DNA of 64,000 nt from Phoma sp. XZ068 (taxonomy: Eukaryota > Ascomycota > Dothideomycetes > Pleosporales > Didymellaceae). The stretch is from contig RBKR01000017.1 of NCBI GenBank assembly GCA_004835665.1, forward strand, positions 558,001 through 622,000, in the 5' to 3' direction. Of this stretch, positions 1 through 11,784 are shown in pieces (position 1 is the first letter of the stretch; each line of letters begins with the position of its first letter). The translations under genes and the position numbers were made by a program. The notes below the pieces were generated by a model that was given only the letters and a program-made list of their open reading frames with translations, was not told the DNA's origin and did not search any database.

Positions 1-65
1 CGCTGCTGCTAATCCCGTTACCTCCGGAACCTAACCCCTAATTGATTCAAGCAAACAGCCGTGCG
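1..65 (+). other. Probable intron tail or 5' leader of the alpha/beta-hydrolase gene
   Basis: The window opens inside or just upstream of the hydrolase gene. A CTAAC branch-like motif (31-35) is followed by AG dinucleotides at 50-51 and 57-58, and an in-frame TAA sits at 39-41. This reads as the 3' end of an intron. Either an upstream coding exon lies outside the window or the intron is in the 5' UTR and ATG 66 is the start. Confidence 0.45.
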
Positions 66-3051
66 ATGCCAGTCAACACACTGTCCGTGGGCGCTGCCGT
101 CACGCCGACTGTCATCGAGACGTACATCCTCCACTACCTGAACCGCAGTCCTTTGCGCCAGAAGCCGACCGCGCACATCTCATACCACGAAGGCCTCGAG
201 CTCATCCGGCGCTTCCTGCACTATGCGTCGCTCCACCCTGTCGATGAGTTGCAGGCCTTCACATCGCAGTGGGTGCCAGTGCCCCACTGGGTGCATAGCA
301 ACAAGGTCGAGATACCGCAGGGGCAGTTACAGCGCTCCGCTGACTGCATCAATGCGCAACTTGGCCCCAAAGGTATCGAGGCTGTGGGCGGGCCGACCTG
401 GTGGCACTGGAGGCGCGAGGAGACCAAGCTGGAGGCGGAGTGGATCGAGATGAAGAAGGATCGCAGTGCGCGAGAGAAGTCGAGCATGCCAAAGGGGCAG
501 CGCATCATGTTGTATGTCCACGGCGGCGCCTACTTCTTTGGCAGCGTAGACGAACATCGCTACCAGATGCAAAGACATGCGCGTAAGCTCCAGGCCCGCG
601 TGCTGGCCCCGCGATACAGGCTTGCGCCACAGTTTCCATTCCCTTGCGGCATGATGGACTGCCTGGCAGCCTACCTGTACCTGCTTGATGGAGGCCACGA
701 CCCAAACACCATTGTCTTAGCCGGGGACTCGGCAGGCGGTGGTATGGTGATGAGCATGCTTGTGACTTTGCGCGACCAGGGTGTCCCTCTTCCTGCGGGC
801 GCCATCCTGATTAGTCCTTGGGTGGACCTGACACACAGCTTTCCAAGTTTGAGCGGCGATGGTAAGCTGGATTATATTCCAGCACATGGCTTCCTTCATA
901 AGCCGAATATGAGTTGGCGTAAGTAGATTTGCTGCCACTGCTAACGTCTTGCTAATTGCCGTAGCTCCTCCGAACGCTGACGACCTGATGCAGCTCGAAA
1001 GCTCTACACCAAGTGCGTATCAGAAGGGCAAACTGTCTCCCCAAGTCTCCCTCTCCGGAAAGGAGGAGCGTGCGGCGCAGGAAGAGGCAAAGGCTGAGCG
1101 CGTGCGTGGCTACTCCGTTAACAAGGAGCAGCCTGACCTAACTGCCATCCTCAATTCGGCTGAAGCATCGGACACCTGGATTTCACCAGATGGCAAGTAC
1201 GGTGTTGGCCCGAAGGGCGTCTTGTCTGTGCAGCTTGACAAGGTGCGCATCGAGATCAAAGATCAAATTCAGTTGTACACCCCGAACCACCTCTTAACTC
1301 ATCCATTGGTCTCTCCGGCCCTGCAGCCATCGCTTGGTGGGTTGCCACCTCTGCTCATTCAGACTGGTGGTGGCGAATTGCTGCGCGACGAGCAGATTTA
1401 CCTGGCCCACAAAGCCGCGCACCCCGAAGCCTATTTGCCGCCGCCATCGAACAATCAGACTGCGGAGGAGATTGAAGCTCAGGCGTCAAGGTATAAGGCA
1501 ACAAACGTACAGCTTCAGGTGTGGGACGACCTTTGCCATGTAGCTCCTACCCTCAGTTTCACGCGACCAGCGAAGCACATGTACCGCAGTATTGCCCAGT
1601 TCGGCGCCTGGACGTTGGCAAGGGCACAGAAGACATCCATCGACATCCTCGATGACGATGACATCTCCTTCGTTAGCACCGACTCAGACAAGTCTACCGA
1701 TGACGCGAGGGAGTCGAGGAAGGACACAAAGTCTGAACCTGGGACTGAAGCCCATATAGGCACTGATGGGGTAATCGATAAAGGCCGGCACGAAGCCAGG
1801 GTGGGCAAGGCCGGCGACTCTCTGCCTCCGTTCGAGCACCACATGATCCGACAAAGAATTGACCGACATGGGTACATTTATCCCCTCGCGCCTAAAGAGG
1901 AATTGATTGCCTTGAACCTCCCAGTTTCTGAAGTCGGTGTTCCCAAGCCAGGCCCCGTTAACAAGTGGATGAAAGCATCTCAACAATGGAACGGCAAGTT
2001 CGCGAAGCAGAAGATCAAGATCCAACAGCAGCGAATAGAAGAGATGCAAGCGGGCTTCGAGAGGTTTGAAGGCGAGCATCCTCCTCCTACCGCTTTGGCT
2101 GGCAGAAGAACCAAGGGCATGAAGGCAGAAAAGGCGAAGAAGAAGAGTTGGGGCATGGCTCTTTGGAGTTTATGGGGCAGTAAGCACGATGAAGCGACCG
2201 TAAGACGCTCCAAGGTTGACTGAAATGCGTTGAATGCTGACTTTGTGCAGATTGATCGCGAGCAAAAAGCAGATCAAACGCTATCGCCCCCGACGAAGGC
2301 TGTTGCGTCAAATTCCGAACCGGACACAGCTTCTCCTGATGAAACAACCGTTAGAGCTAATCGCAGACAAAATATTAGTCTAGCTCCAATCAAAAATAAG
2401 ATTTCGCGCATGCGTTCGCGATCCAGACACTCGACTGTCACCGATCGTGGTCAAACGAATGCATCCCAAGAAGAACTTCAAAAGCTTTCGAGAGAGTTCT
2501 CCAGAGTCGCGCCTCCTTCGTCTGGACTTGCTGAAGCGACAGTCATCGCACCCGAACGGACAGGCTCTGGTTTGCCCACTCCTTTGAACGAACCAGCTCA
2601 AACGCCGGGCGTCCCGGGCGTCATCGTCTCAGATGAACCTACTTCTCCACCAACACTTGTCCCAGAGACAAACGGGACAAGCACTCGGCCAAGCAAAGGT
2701 GGCATTGCCTACCCTTTCAGCCTGAAGGTTGATGGCCAGGGCCACCGCGCAAATGCAAGCACAGTTACTCTGCAGAGCGTGGATATCATGACAACACCAG
2801 CCGTGGAAGAGTCGAAACAGCTCGGCGACACGTTGCCCACACCTTCCGTGGGAACTGATCACATACTCCCAAGAACTGGGCGGTTCTCCACCGACGCACC
2901 TGGTGCTGGTTTGTTCAGCGGCCAGTGGGTGCCGCAGACACCACCTGCTGCGCAAGTGGAAATGCCCGTCTCCGAGAGACCTGGGGTCGAGAGATTTGAG
3001 ACAGCGCATGAGGACTTGAGCACGATTAAGACTACGAACAGCAAGTCGTAA
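66..3051 (+). CDS. Alpha/beta-hydrolase (lipase/esterase fold-3 type) with long disordered C-terminal tail
   Basis: Predicted join(66..918, 965..2199, 2251..3051), 962 aa if ATG 66 is the start. The introns are 46 bp (GTAAGT, branch CTAAC) and 51 bp (GTAAGA, branch CTGAC), and both keep phase. The catalytic part resembles the hormone-sensitive-lipase branch of alpha/beta-hydrolases: an oxyanion-hole motif HGGAYFFG (near residue 152), nucleophile elbow GDSAGGG (Ser about 222), then in exon 2 a GGGELLRDE stretch (candidate Asp) and WDDLCHV (candidate His). It would hydrolyse carboxyl esters; the natural substrate is unknown. After the catalytic domain comes a long Lys/Glu/Ser/Pro-rich region covering the rest of exon 2 and all of exon 3, with no recognisable domain and probably disordered. 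The first exon could lie left of the window because an acceptor-like site precedes ATG 66. The family call is firm; the start is less sure. Confidence 0.85.
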
Positions 3052-3357
3052 AAATGTTCACTGGACTTAATCTGGTCAAGCACGACACCCGTTTCCCTCG
3101 GCAACATCCCGAGAGTAAGATGGTATTTGAATACATAAACTAGACGTATATTGGTTAGAGTCGGATATAATGGAGATCGCGGGGTTTACAACTTGCCAAA
3201 CGTCGCCAGCCCCGCCTTGTTCGGGTATTCATATCATAAACAGCTCCGATTATTCTCGAACCATTCGTAAACTGACTAGAATTGGTGAAGACACCAGCAA
3301 AGGTATCATTTTAATCATAGTTATCAATTAATAACAATAACCTCTCAGCACCCCGCA
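3052..3357. other. Intergenic: hydrolase 3' end and SDR promoter
   Basis: This 306-bp gap holds the presumed polyadenylation region of the hydrolase (AT-rich near 3130-3170) and the SDR leader, which is A/T-rich then CTCTCAGCACCCCGCA just before ATG 3358. No additional gene is visible. Confidence 0.5.
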
Positions 3358-4289
3358 ATGTCCGTCTTCCGCGCAAGCTCCCACGCCCTGATCACAGGCG
3401 GCGCCTCTGGCATCGGTTATGCTGTCGCTGAGCTCTGCCTCAAAGCCTCCATGAAAGTCACGGTCGTCGATTACAACCAAGAGACCCTCGATCTTGCAAA
3501 GAAGAACCTCAAGGGCGACGTCAACTGCATCAAGTCGGACGTCGGCGATCTCAGCGCCTGGAAGAGCTTGAAAGAGAAGGTTGGTGATGTCGATTTCTTG
3601 ATGCTGAATGCAGGGCGCATGATTAAGGGAGATTGGGGCCAGAGCGAGTATTTTGACCAAGTAAGGTTGAGCCCGCCATTGTGAAGAGGAAAGCAGTGCT
3701 GATAGAAGAAACAGGTTCTGAACACGAATCTCTTCGGCGTGATTCATGGTCTTAATACCTACGTTCCTACTTTCAAAGCCCGTTCTTCTAGTACACCGAG
3801 CGCAATCGTCATCACAGGCAGCAAACAAGGTATCACGAATCCACCAGGCAACGCAGCGTACAATGCGTCCAAAGCGGCTGTCAAGGCGCTAGCCGAGCAT
3901 CTGAGCTTTGATCTCAAGGACACAACAACTAACGTACATCTACTGGTTCCCGGATGGACGTTCACTGGTCTAGTACGTTTTCTTTTTCAATGTCGACGTT
4001 CTTCTTGGGTGTTTACTAACACGGATAGTCTGGTAATCAACCAGGCCAATCGGCTAAGAAACCAGATGGCGCATGGAGTCCAGAGCAGGTTGCAAACTAC
4101 ATGGTGAAGAAGATGGAGAACAACAAGTTCTACATCATTTGCCCTGATAACGATGTTAGTGAGGAAACGGATAAGAAGAGGATGCTGTGGAGTGTGGGGG
4201 ACATTGTTAATGAGCGGCCACCGTTGACGCGATGGAGGCCGCAATTCAAGGAGGAGGCCGCAGAGTGGATGGCGAAGCAGAAGATTTAG
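3358..4289 (+). CDS. Short-chain dehydrogenase/reductase (classical SDR)
   Basis: Predicted join(3358..3660, 3715..3972, 4029..4289), 273 aa. The introns are 54 bp (GTAAGG) and 56 bp (GTACGT, perfect TACTAAC branch at 4014-4020), both phase 0. The Rossmann nucleotide-binding motif TGGASGIG is at residues 13-20. The D-V pair after the third strand and an NAG motif (LNAGRM) follow. The catalytic triad reads Ser137 (ITGS), Tyr150 and Lys154 (YNASK). An NTNLFG segment supplies the active-site Asn typical of classical SDRs. The enzyme is expected to be an NAD(P)(H)-dependent oxidoreductase of an alcohol/carbonyl substrate in the cytosol; substrate and cofactor preference cannot be read from the sequence. 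The length is normal for the family and no damage is seen. Confidence 0.92.
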
Positions 4290-4438
4290 GAAAGTATGAG
4301 ATTAGATGATGTGTGGTGTGATTGAAGAAAATAGTGTGGAGTTAAACTAGGGTATCTCTAAGTGAATTGATGCAAAGGGGTATCATGTAAACTGTACGCC
4401 ATATATGGGGTCATGCGACAACCATGCCGGGAGGCCAT

Positions 4439-5491
4439 TCAGTCCGAGTCGTAGCCAACCAGTGCTTCAAGCCTTTGGGCAGGAAGTACGCTGTTTCTTG
4501 TTGTATCAGGCCCCAGTAGCACGGCTTGCGGTTTCGCAACGAGCTCCGGATTTCTCTTTCTTTTCAGAATGCCAAGATTGGGCCTCGTTTTGGAAGTACC
4601 CTGTTGCGAGACGAAAGGGTCGACCGTGGCGCGAGTGTTTCCCACTAGTTCTTGTTGTAGATGCTTGCGACTTTTCTCGGCAGCAAGCTCAGCCCTCAGC
4701 TTCTTCGTTCTCGGCTTCCCGTTCAAATCTTCGCCGCTCTCAGCGTGCGGCTCAGCAAAAAGAGGCTTCCAGCTCTCTTTCGCATCCTCGATAACACCAA
4801 ACTCGACCAAACTAGCCCTCTGCCGATCCACATCCGTCTCATCGGCAATCTCCAGCCCCAGACTGAACTTGTTCTGCATGCCTTCCTTGTGTTTCTCATC
4901 TCTATTCCAGCCTCTCCTCTTCTCCCTCATCTCTTTCCTCAACCGCGCATTGGCATGGTACGGATCCCTCCAAACCTCGGCCTTGTCATACAACTCCTCG
5001 ACCCTCTCCTTGTTTCCGTTTTCCCTTGCCTTGTCTTCCAGCTTTCCTTCCAAGCCGGCAAAGGCATCGTCTCTCCTCTTTGCTTTCTCGGCCTCGCTGA
5101 GAAACTTGAGGTCGCCATCTTGTTCAGTATTGTCCTCTGGCCCATAGTCCCTTTTCCTACAGCCCTCAACACAGACATACTGAGTTGTCTTTGGGTCCGT
5201 CCTAATGTCCCACTCCCCACCACAGGCGGTATGTTTTACGCGAAAACTCCATATCGGCGTGCTGTGATAGTTCCCAACCTTCTTCTTGGCCGCGTTGAAG
5301 CGCACACCCTGACCCACGATGGCTTCAGGTCTGCAGTGTTGGCACCATACGGCAAAGGGCAGCTCGAAGCGCACGGTGAGGATGCCTTGCGAGATTTTGT
5401 TTGCGCGTGCGCCGAGAGGGTGCGATGTGTTGAAGGCTGGTGCATTGGAGGCGTCAGGCGGGTAGTACCGCCCCATATTGAAGCCTTGCAT
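4439..5491 (-). CDS. CWC16/CCDC130-type pre-mRNA splicing factor (DUF572 family)
   Basis: Single-exon gene, 350 aa from the ATG at 5491. I prefer this start because MQGFNMGRYYPPD is how fungal members of this family begin; the frame opens 16 codons further upstream. The N-terminal domain has KISQGILTVRFELPF, a Cys pair WCQHC (residues 50 and 53), GVRFNAAKKKVGNY, then a second metal-binding part near KHTACGG (Cys90) and the typical RTDPK segment. This is the zinc-ribbon domain of the CWC16 family, whose members (Yju2/CCDC94 and CCDC130/Saf4) act in the nuclear spliceosome around the catalytic steps. The C-terminal half is charged and Lys/Arg/Glu-rich, as in relatives. The gene converges on the SDR, with only 149 bp between stop codons. 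Confidence 0.9.
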   Translation of the reverse strand: MQGFNMGRYYPPDASNAPAFNTSHPLGARANKISQGILTVRFELPFAVWCQHCRPEAIVGQGVRFNAAKKKVGNYHSTPIWSFRVKHTACGGEWDIRTDPKTTQYVCVEGCRKRDYGPEDNTEQDGDLKFLSEAEKAKRRDDAFAGLEGKLEDKARENGNKERVEELYDKAEVWRDPYHANARLRKEMREKRRGWNRDEKHKEGMQNKFSLGLEIADETDVDRQRASLVEFGVIEDAKESWKPLFAEPHAESGEDLNGKPRTKKLRAELAAEKSRKHLQQELVGNTRATVDPFVSQQGTSKTRPNLGILKRKRNPELVAKPQAVLLGPDTTRNSVLPAQRLEALVGYDSD

Positions 5492-5539
5492 GTTTTCGAC
5501 GGGGTGCGCGGTGCGCCTCTGTTGTGTTCGCAGGTGCAA

Positions 5540-7262
5540 TGGGCTGTCGATGTCTTGTGTGGAGGAGAGCTACGAGCGAGGGACCTCGCCAAAGACAACT
5601 TCGCCAGGTACGAGGAGATTGTGTTTGTCCCGGTCGTCCAGCTGGGCCGCTTGGAGAGACAGGCTTGCACACGCCGCACTAGGACTTCGTGAGGTCAACT
5701 GAGGGTTCGCAATCGGGTTCATCACTTCGACGCAAAGTTTGGCCGAAGATGTGTTACGTCATCAACGTTGCGATCCAGCACTCAGGCCAGGGTTCAGCGA
5801 ACGAATGTTCATCAACACCACGATTACTTAACACGAACCACTCCTATGATCATACAGCGAAGCAACCTCACCGTACACTTCAAGCTCTAGTTCTCGGCCG
5901 CCTCGAACGTCGCCAGAATGAAAGTGGTGAACACAGGGAGGTGCATTCAGATGCCTGCTCGTGGAGTGTTGTGTCTGTAGTGCAGGTACAGACAATGATA
6001 ACCCGCCAAGGGCGAGAGGCACTTACATGGAGCCGACTCAACCGCCGGCATGTGTTGTTATTGGATCTGTTCAAGAAGTCCATCTCGCTTACCACTACCA
6101 CTTGGACCATCAACTGTACTGCACTCCCATTACTTGTCTACCACCCGTCGTCCAGACAGAGACAATCCTTGTTGTACCGCAGTTATTGCTTAAAAGACAG
6201 TCATCACTTCGCACAACTTATCCAAACGGCAGAACTCTCAGCATAGCACCACATATATACGTGGTCGAGCCACTGTCAGGTCTTGACCTTTTCCAACAGC
6301 AGTGACCTGACCATACGAGCCGCGACTTGAGGGAGATCTCAAGCCGTGTCGCGTTTCTATAACCCGTAATCAATATTTGAGCGCTGCAGGCACGGCTGAA
6401 GTCCGAAACGAAGAGAGCCCGCGGGTCCGAGCTTGGCCAATTAACCACCCGCAGATGACCTGACAATCAAATAATTCGACTGCAGACTTTGCTGCTGCCG
6501 CTTATGGTTGCAGGCAAGCTTTCAAAGTTCCCAGGCCGTGTGGACTGGACGCCTTGTATACCAACCCCTGCAATGCTCCACCATCCACTCTACACACACC
6601 TGCCGTAAGTGGCTTGTGTGTAAATTGCTCGTGCCAATGGGCTCGATTGCCGACTCCGGCAGAATACCGCTTCGGATTCGACCTGCTCTTAATTCTCGTA
6701 TACATCTGAGGATCGCGTCCCACGCATCCCCAACCTACCAGATTGGTTCCCACAGACCGGTTCATAGCCGTAAATCTGGGCCACCGAAAACTCAACAAGT
6801 GGGAATTTTACGACGCAGTCGCTGAATCTACCCGTTAAGTACCACCCATACATGACTGCTTAGTACCCTAGGCGTTTACATGCAAGTGACGAGGGCATTG
6901 ACATCCAGCGATGGGGAGCCGTAGCAACACGCCCGTCAGGGTTGAGTCCCGCAGGAGCATGACCTCGGCAACCAAAGAAGGAATAAGGGCGAATAGTGTT
7001 GGGAAAAGGAGCCCATTTCATCCCGCCTGTATGCTTGCTCAGGCTGGTTGTCAGCCGTGCTCCTGCCCACTGATAGTGGCTGTACACGTTTCGGCACAAC
7101 CTCACTTTGCCATTGTTGCGGGACGTGGCTTGGTAGCGGTCCGTTGCCCGAAACGCTCACCCTGCATATGCGACGGAAGCGTCGTGGTACTCAAGCAAAA
7201 CAGAATATCTTTGTCGCCATAGTTGTTGGTCAACCTTGACATTCAATGATCCTGTGATAAAT
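5540..7262. other. Intergenic region without a supported gene
   Basis: About 1.7 kb separate the splicing-factor gene from the rhodopsin-like gene. Several open frames of 60-185 codons exist on both strands but none shows a domain, consistent splice sites or fungal family resemblance. A TATATA-like element is near 6253. The stretch presumably carries the two promoters. Confidence 0.5.
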
Positions 7263-8493
7263 ATGTCGACACAATTGAATCAAGTCATCCTGTCTGACTC
7301 CAATCGAACACCAATCGTCCAGATCATCATTTGGTTCTGCCTTGTGACGAGTTTTCTAGCCTTCATTACCCATGCCGGCATCAAACTTTATGTTTTTCGA
7401 GCTTTGCGCGCGGAGTCGGGGTTTCTTCTTGCATCTCTGGTCAGTCTGGGCTCAGACGGATTCCCAGCGTCGCATCACTGACTGCCTTGACAGGTTTTCT
7501 GCATCGCACAATCGATTGCTGCATTGCTACAATGTAAAAATGGGTTTGGGAAGCCCTTCGCGACCTTGAATGTCGATGATGCTCAGTCTAGTCTGAAGGT
7601 ACAGGAATCGCGTCTGGCAATCACAGGAGAAAGCTGATCATTTTGGAAGGCTGAATATGCAGCAACAGTCTTACTGTTCATATCACTAGGTTTCTCGAAA
7701 CTAGCTATCGTGGCATTCGTGCACTTTCTGTCGCCCTCGACGCTGCATCGCAAGATCAACTACGGAGTTGGGGCACTGGGATCCTTATGGATGCTGTGTG
7801 CGGTCTTGGTCACAATCTTCCAGTGTCGACTACCTCGCACTTGGGACCGCACCCTTCGTGATCAGTGTCTTGACCGGGTAAGATGAACTGTCAAACATTA
7901 TGCATCTCACTTCTGACTGTCAACAGTTTGCCTGGTGGAACGCAATTTCAATCTTCAACATAATCACGGAAGTTGCGATAATCGCTTTGGAGCTAGGGAT
8001 CACGGCGCAGCTCCGTGTTACGCGACAGAGAAAGGCATCCATTATGGGCTTGTTCGCCTGTCGATTTCTGTACGTCTATGATACAATGCGAGGTGTGATA
8101 GTCTGACAATTGTGTAGGGTTCTAATAGCAGCAACGATCCAGCTGATCTACTTTCATCAAGAGAGTAACGATCCAGCAACGAACGGCGACCTGACACTGG
8201 GCTATTGGCGAGCAGCTCTTTGTAATCAGATAGTGCAGTGCCTCGCAATCGTCACGACGTGTCTTCCGTACACTAAAATCTTCATGGAAGGCTTCGAGTC
8301 TGGCCTTATTCGGATCGACGATGAGCGTCGACGGGGAGAGTACGCTTCCAAAGGGTACAGCGGACGAGAGTATCAGCTTATGGATGTCTCGCGCTCATCG
8401 CCAGCAAAGCGGTCAGCGCAAGACACATCCATTAATGTGTCAACAAGTTGGGAAGTGTCGGTAGAACCAGCTGAGCATACGCAAAGTTCATAG
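7263..8493 (+). CDS. Fungal rhodopsin-like integral membrane protein (PTH11-related family)
   Basis: Predicted join(7263..7439, 7494..7598, 7650..7877, 7927..8069, 8118..8493), 342 aa. The four introns (54, 51, 49, 48 bp) all have GT..AG ends and keep frame. The product has an N-terminal STQLNQVILSDSNR segment, then about seven hydrophobic helices. Typical family landmarks are present: LGFSKLAIVAF, a FQCRLPRTWD loop, CLDRFAWWNAISIFNIITEVAIIALE, GLFACRFLVLIAATIQLIY, then ALCNQIVQCLAIVTTCLPY and the cytoplasmic GLIRIDDERRRG. These belong to the large fungal rhodopsin-domain family of plasma-membrane proteins that includes PTH11-like receptors. I see no cysteine-rich CFEM domain before the helices, so a signalling role is only an inference. 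The C-terminal tail is Ser-rich and soluble. Confidence 0.85.
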
Positions 8494-9040
8494 CATTCAA
8501 TCAGTCCCGCCAATGGATCACCTACCTAACTGTAACACAGTGTTGAAGTAGCGACTGTACTACACAGCCATGTTTCAACATTTCAACTGCGGACTAATGT
8601 CCGTATCGTGCAAGCCATCAGACGTGCGCATCAGGAAATCATATAATATCCGCCACAGTGATACACGTGCGACAATTGGGTTTCCCTCCTGGTCGACACC
8701 AGTTTTGCATCTATTGCGAAGGATTCCTACGGCTTGGTGGGCTCGGAAGTTTCTCCTGTGGCGATCACCCCTGTACAATCCTGCGTCGTGTTACATTATG
8801 CGCCTAAGACTATTCGGCAGGTGGTCCAGACGGGCGGGACGGGACGGCCTGTAACCCCTCCGAATAATGCTGCACAATTGGGGCACAGCTGACAGGGTAC
8901 GCTTGCTTGGTTGCAAGCGCATAAGCCCCCATCCATACATCTGGTACTACCTACACTCCCTGCCTTCCGTCCATTTCTTCTCTATACGTATCTTTACTCG
9001 TTGTTGTCTGTCCAGCGACCGTCGCTACCTTGGTCGTACA
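8494..9040. other. Intergenic, probable permease promoter
   Basis: This 547-bp gap separates two co-oriented genes. Its last 100 bp are pyrimidine-rich (CTACACTCCCTGCC onward), as is common just upstream of fungal start codons. No gene is visible in it. Confidence 0.45.
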
Positions 9041-10855
9041 ATGGCGTCCACGCAATCTGTGAAGGGCAACGATGTTGAGATGACGATCTCTCCTAGCTTT
9101 TCTACCACCGATAAGCGGGATGACCTGGCTCTCGCAAGACTGGGCAAGAAAGCAGTACTAAAGGTGAGTTGTCTGAATCGTGTTATTGCCTAACTAACCA
9201 TTTCCCACCAGAGACGATTTGGCTTCCTCTCCATCTTGGGCTTCAGTTGCACTGTGTTGATCACCTGGGAAGGTTCGTTGGTGTAAGCGTCAATTATCAC
9301 ACAGAGTTGCAACACATATTGACATTGGACAGATTATTCCTGGTCGGCTTTCAAAATGGTGGCCCTGCTGGTGTCATCTATGGCTATCTTGTCGTCTGGC
9401 TCGGTACTGTATCCGTCTTCATGGTCCTCTCTGAGTTGGTCTCCATTGCACCTACATCAGGCGGCCAGTACCATTGGGTGTCGATGCTTGCACCTCGGCG
9501 TCTTTCCAAGCTTCTCAGCTACATATCTGGATGGCTCACACTTTGCGGCTGGCTGGCTTCTCTTGGTTCTGGCTGCTTCCTTACCGGCGGTCTAATCCAA
9601 GGTCTTTTGATCCTATGTCAACCAGATACCTATATTCCTCAGAACTGGCACGTCACACTGCTATACTGGGCCGTAATCTTGTTCTGCGTCTTCATCAACG
9701 TAGCTGCTGGGTGGCTTTTGCCCAAGTTCGAAGGAGCGCTGCTAGTATTGCACGTTCTTGGTTTCTTCGCCATCCTAATTCCTCTCTTGGTTCTTGGCCC
9801 AGAGGGTGATGCCAAGGAAATCTTCACCACCTTTGTCAACTTGGGTGGATGGGACTCACAAGGGCTCTCCTTTTGCATTGGTCTCATGGGTAGCGTCTTC
9901 GCCTTCGTCGGTGGTGATGGTCCAATTCATGTAAGCGCAGGAGTGTTCGGTTTTTGGAATTCATGGCTTACTTTCTCTAGCTTTCCGAGGAGATTCACAA
10001 CGCCCAGGTGGTTGTACCTAGGTCGATCATGACAGGTATTGCAATCAATGGGTCTCTTGGCTTCGTCATGGTGGTCACCGTGTTGTTACGTTTGGGCGAC
10101 ATCGATGCTGTCCTCGCAGAAAACCCTGCTTTCCCTTTCATGGCCATCTTTCACCAAGCAGTGCAATCGCGATCAGGTGCTGCTGTCATGGCATCTATTG
10201 TTATGGTCCTTACAATCAGTGCAAACGTCGGGTTCTCAGCCTCGACTTCACGCATTTGCTGGGCTTTTGCAAGGGACAAGGGCCTTCCTGGGTGGCGCCA
10301 GTTGGGCAAGGTAAGCATTCTGAGCTGACAAGGCATTGAGTTTTGCTAACATCAGAACAGATCAGTGAAAGGACCTCAATTCCTGTAAACGCTGTCGCTT
10401 TCACCAGTGTCATTGCCTGCATTCTAGCACTTATCAACATCGGATCAACCACTGCATTCAATGGCGTCATCTCCGTTTCCATTGCTGGCCTCTTTTCATC
10501 CTACCTCCTCACATCCTCCCTGCTTCTGTACCGACGCTGCACGGGTGCCATTCTGCCCAGCAGTGCGGCATTCGACCACGGAACGCCGTCCATCACCGAC
10601 GATGGTATGGTGCGCGCGATATGGGGCCCCTGGAGGATACCTGGTGCGCTCGGAATTGCGAACAACGCTTTTGCTTGCGTTTATCTTGCGTTTGTGTTCT
10701 TCTTTAGCTTCTGGCCCTCTTTCAAGGAGGTGACGATTGCAACCATGAATTGGTCTATTCTGGTAACCGGTGGTGTTGCGCTGCTGAGCGCTATATATTA
10801 TCTTGTATGGGCCAGGAAGACTTATCACGGTCCCATTGTCGAAATCAGCCCTTAA
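9041..10855 (+). CDS. APC-superfamily amino acid/choline/GABA-type permease
   Basis: Predicted join(9041..9163, 9212..9282, 9333..9930, 9981..10310, 10361..10855), 538 aa. Introns of 48-50 bp all splice in frame. For intron 2 the GTAAGC at 9283 is chosen over GTTCGT at 9273 because only the former gives the family sequence WEGSLVLFLVGFQNGGPAG. The N-terminal ~40 residues are soluble; the remainder forms about 12 hydrophobic helices. Other landmarks are SELVSIAPTSGGQYHWVSML, SEEIHNAQVVVPRS and SRICWAFARDKGLPG, all typical of fungal APC permeases related to the choline (Hnm1-like) and GABA (UgaA-like) carriers. It would import an amine or amino acid by proton symport across the plasma membrane; the exact substrate cannot be read. 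The copper amine oxidase gene follows on the same strand, which suggests amine use. Confidence 0.9.
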
Positions 10856-11404
10856 AGACTTGGGGGTGTTCAGATGTGGCAGAGTATGCGTCATGTATAG
10901 TATGGTAGACTGAAACATAATAAACCAGCAAAGTGCTTCGGTATAAGTACTACTAGCACTAGTACTAGCCCCCTAGAGACTGCCCGACATCCAAAGGTTT
11001 GCCATAGAGGCTCCGATAGAATACTTGTCGAGCCAAAAAGAGACTATTGTACCGATACTCTAGTACTGCAAGTTGGCACGACAATATCGGTATATTTGTG
11101 CCACAACAATACTTTATTGTGCTGGTGAAGTTCAGTTGCCACACGTTCTGCACACCAGAACGCGGAGTATCCGTATAAAGGAAACCACCTTCCTGCTTTA
11201 CCAGTTTTATTTACTCTCTATTTGCAAGCCCTTTCAGGTTGATTAGCTTTGCTGTATAGCAAGGACGGTCAGAAGGGTGGGTAGACCTGGTGCACGTAAT
11301 GGCTTGTATGCGTACAAGGTGAGCTACCACAACGTTGCGTAATAGTTTGTCCGCATGGGACACTCGGGTCCTCGAACCGGCTTTCCGGTAGAATTCGCAA
11401 GGAA

Positions 11405-11466
11405 CCCCCCTCCCCCCCCTTCTCTCTCTTTCTCTCTTCTTTCTTCTTTCTTCTTTCCTATTTTCC
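11405..11466. repeat. Polypyrimidine tract
   Basis: The + strand is almost pure C/T here: a run of C residues, then CTCTCTCTTT and repeated TTCTTTC units. Such mirror-like homopyrimidine tracts are common in fungal promoters and can adopt triplex structure. It is a low-complexity feature, not a coding one. Confidence 0.8.
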
Positions 11467-11586
11467 CATATAAAATGGGGGACGGGGCAGCGACAACAGC
11501 AACATGATGCGCCGGTGAATCAAACTTCTGCTGCAGATAAGACGTAATGGCACCGAGAATACACAAATGCGAAGTAATCTGCCGCC

Positions 11587-11784
11587 ATGAACCTTGTGAC
11601 TGCAGTGTCCGTGGCGTCTTCTGTCACGGCTCCATCGATGGTGATTTCGACAACGATGCGCTCCACGCCCACTGTGGCAATTGCCTACTCCAAGACGACC
11701 ACAGCAATTGACAATGCCACTTCGGATAGTGAGCTCTCGACAAAAGAAAAGTGGGGAAGGGGCTTCAAGAAGAGGGAGAAGTGA
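11587..11784 (+). CDS. Possible small protein, 65 aa, unknown (doubtful)
   Basis: An ATG in a good context (GCCGCCATGA) opens a 65-codon frame rich in Ser, Thr, Ala and Val, ending in a basic KKREK tail. There is no recognisable domain, clear signal peptide or splice evidence. It could be a real small orphan gene, a first exon, or chance. I list it because the Kozak context is unusually good for this stretch. Confidence 0.18.
   Translation: MNLVTAVSVASSVTAPSMVISTTMRSTPTVAIAYSKTTTAIDNATSDSELSTKEKWGRGFKKREK

Noticed and set aside
4661..5692. 343-codon + strand open frame
   Set aside because: Exact antisense shadow of the CWC16-type splicing factor, whose conserved motifs prove the minus-strand frame.
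5689..6246. 185-codon open frame on + strand
   Set aside because: No domain, no sensible start context, composition like non-coding DNA; probably chance in the intergenic region.
9273..9332. Alternative donor GTTCGT for permease intron 2
   Set aside because: It gives the wrong downstream frame; the GTAAGC at 9283 restores conserved family sequence.
11330..11400. GGTTCGA-like tRNA B-box on the minus strand (11366-11385)
   Set aside because: No matching A-box or cloverleaf arms at proper spacing.
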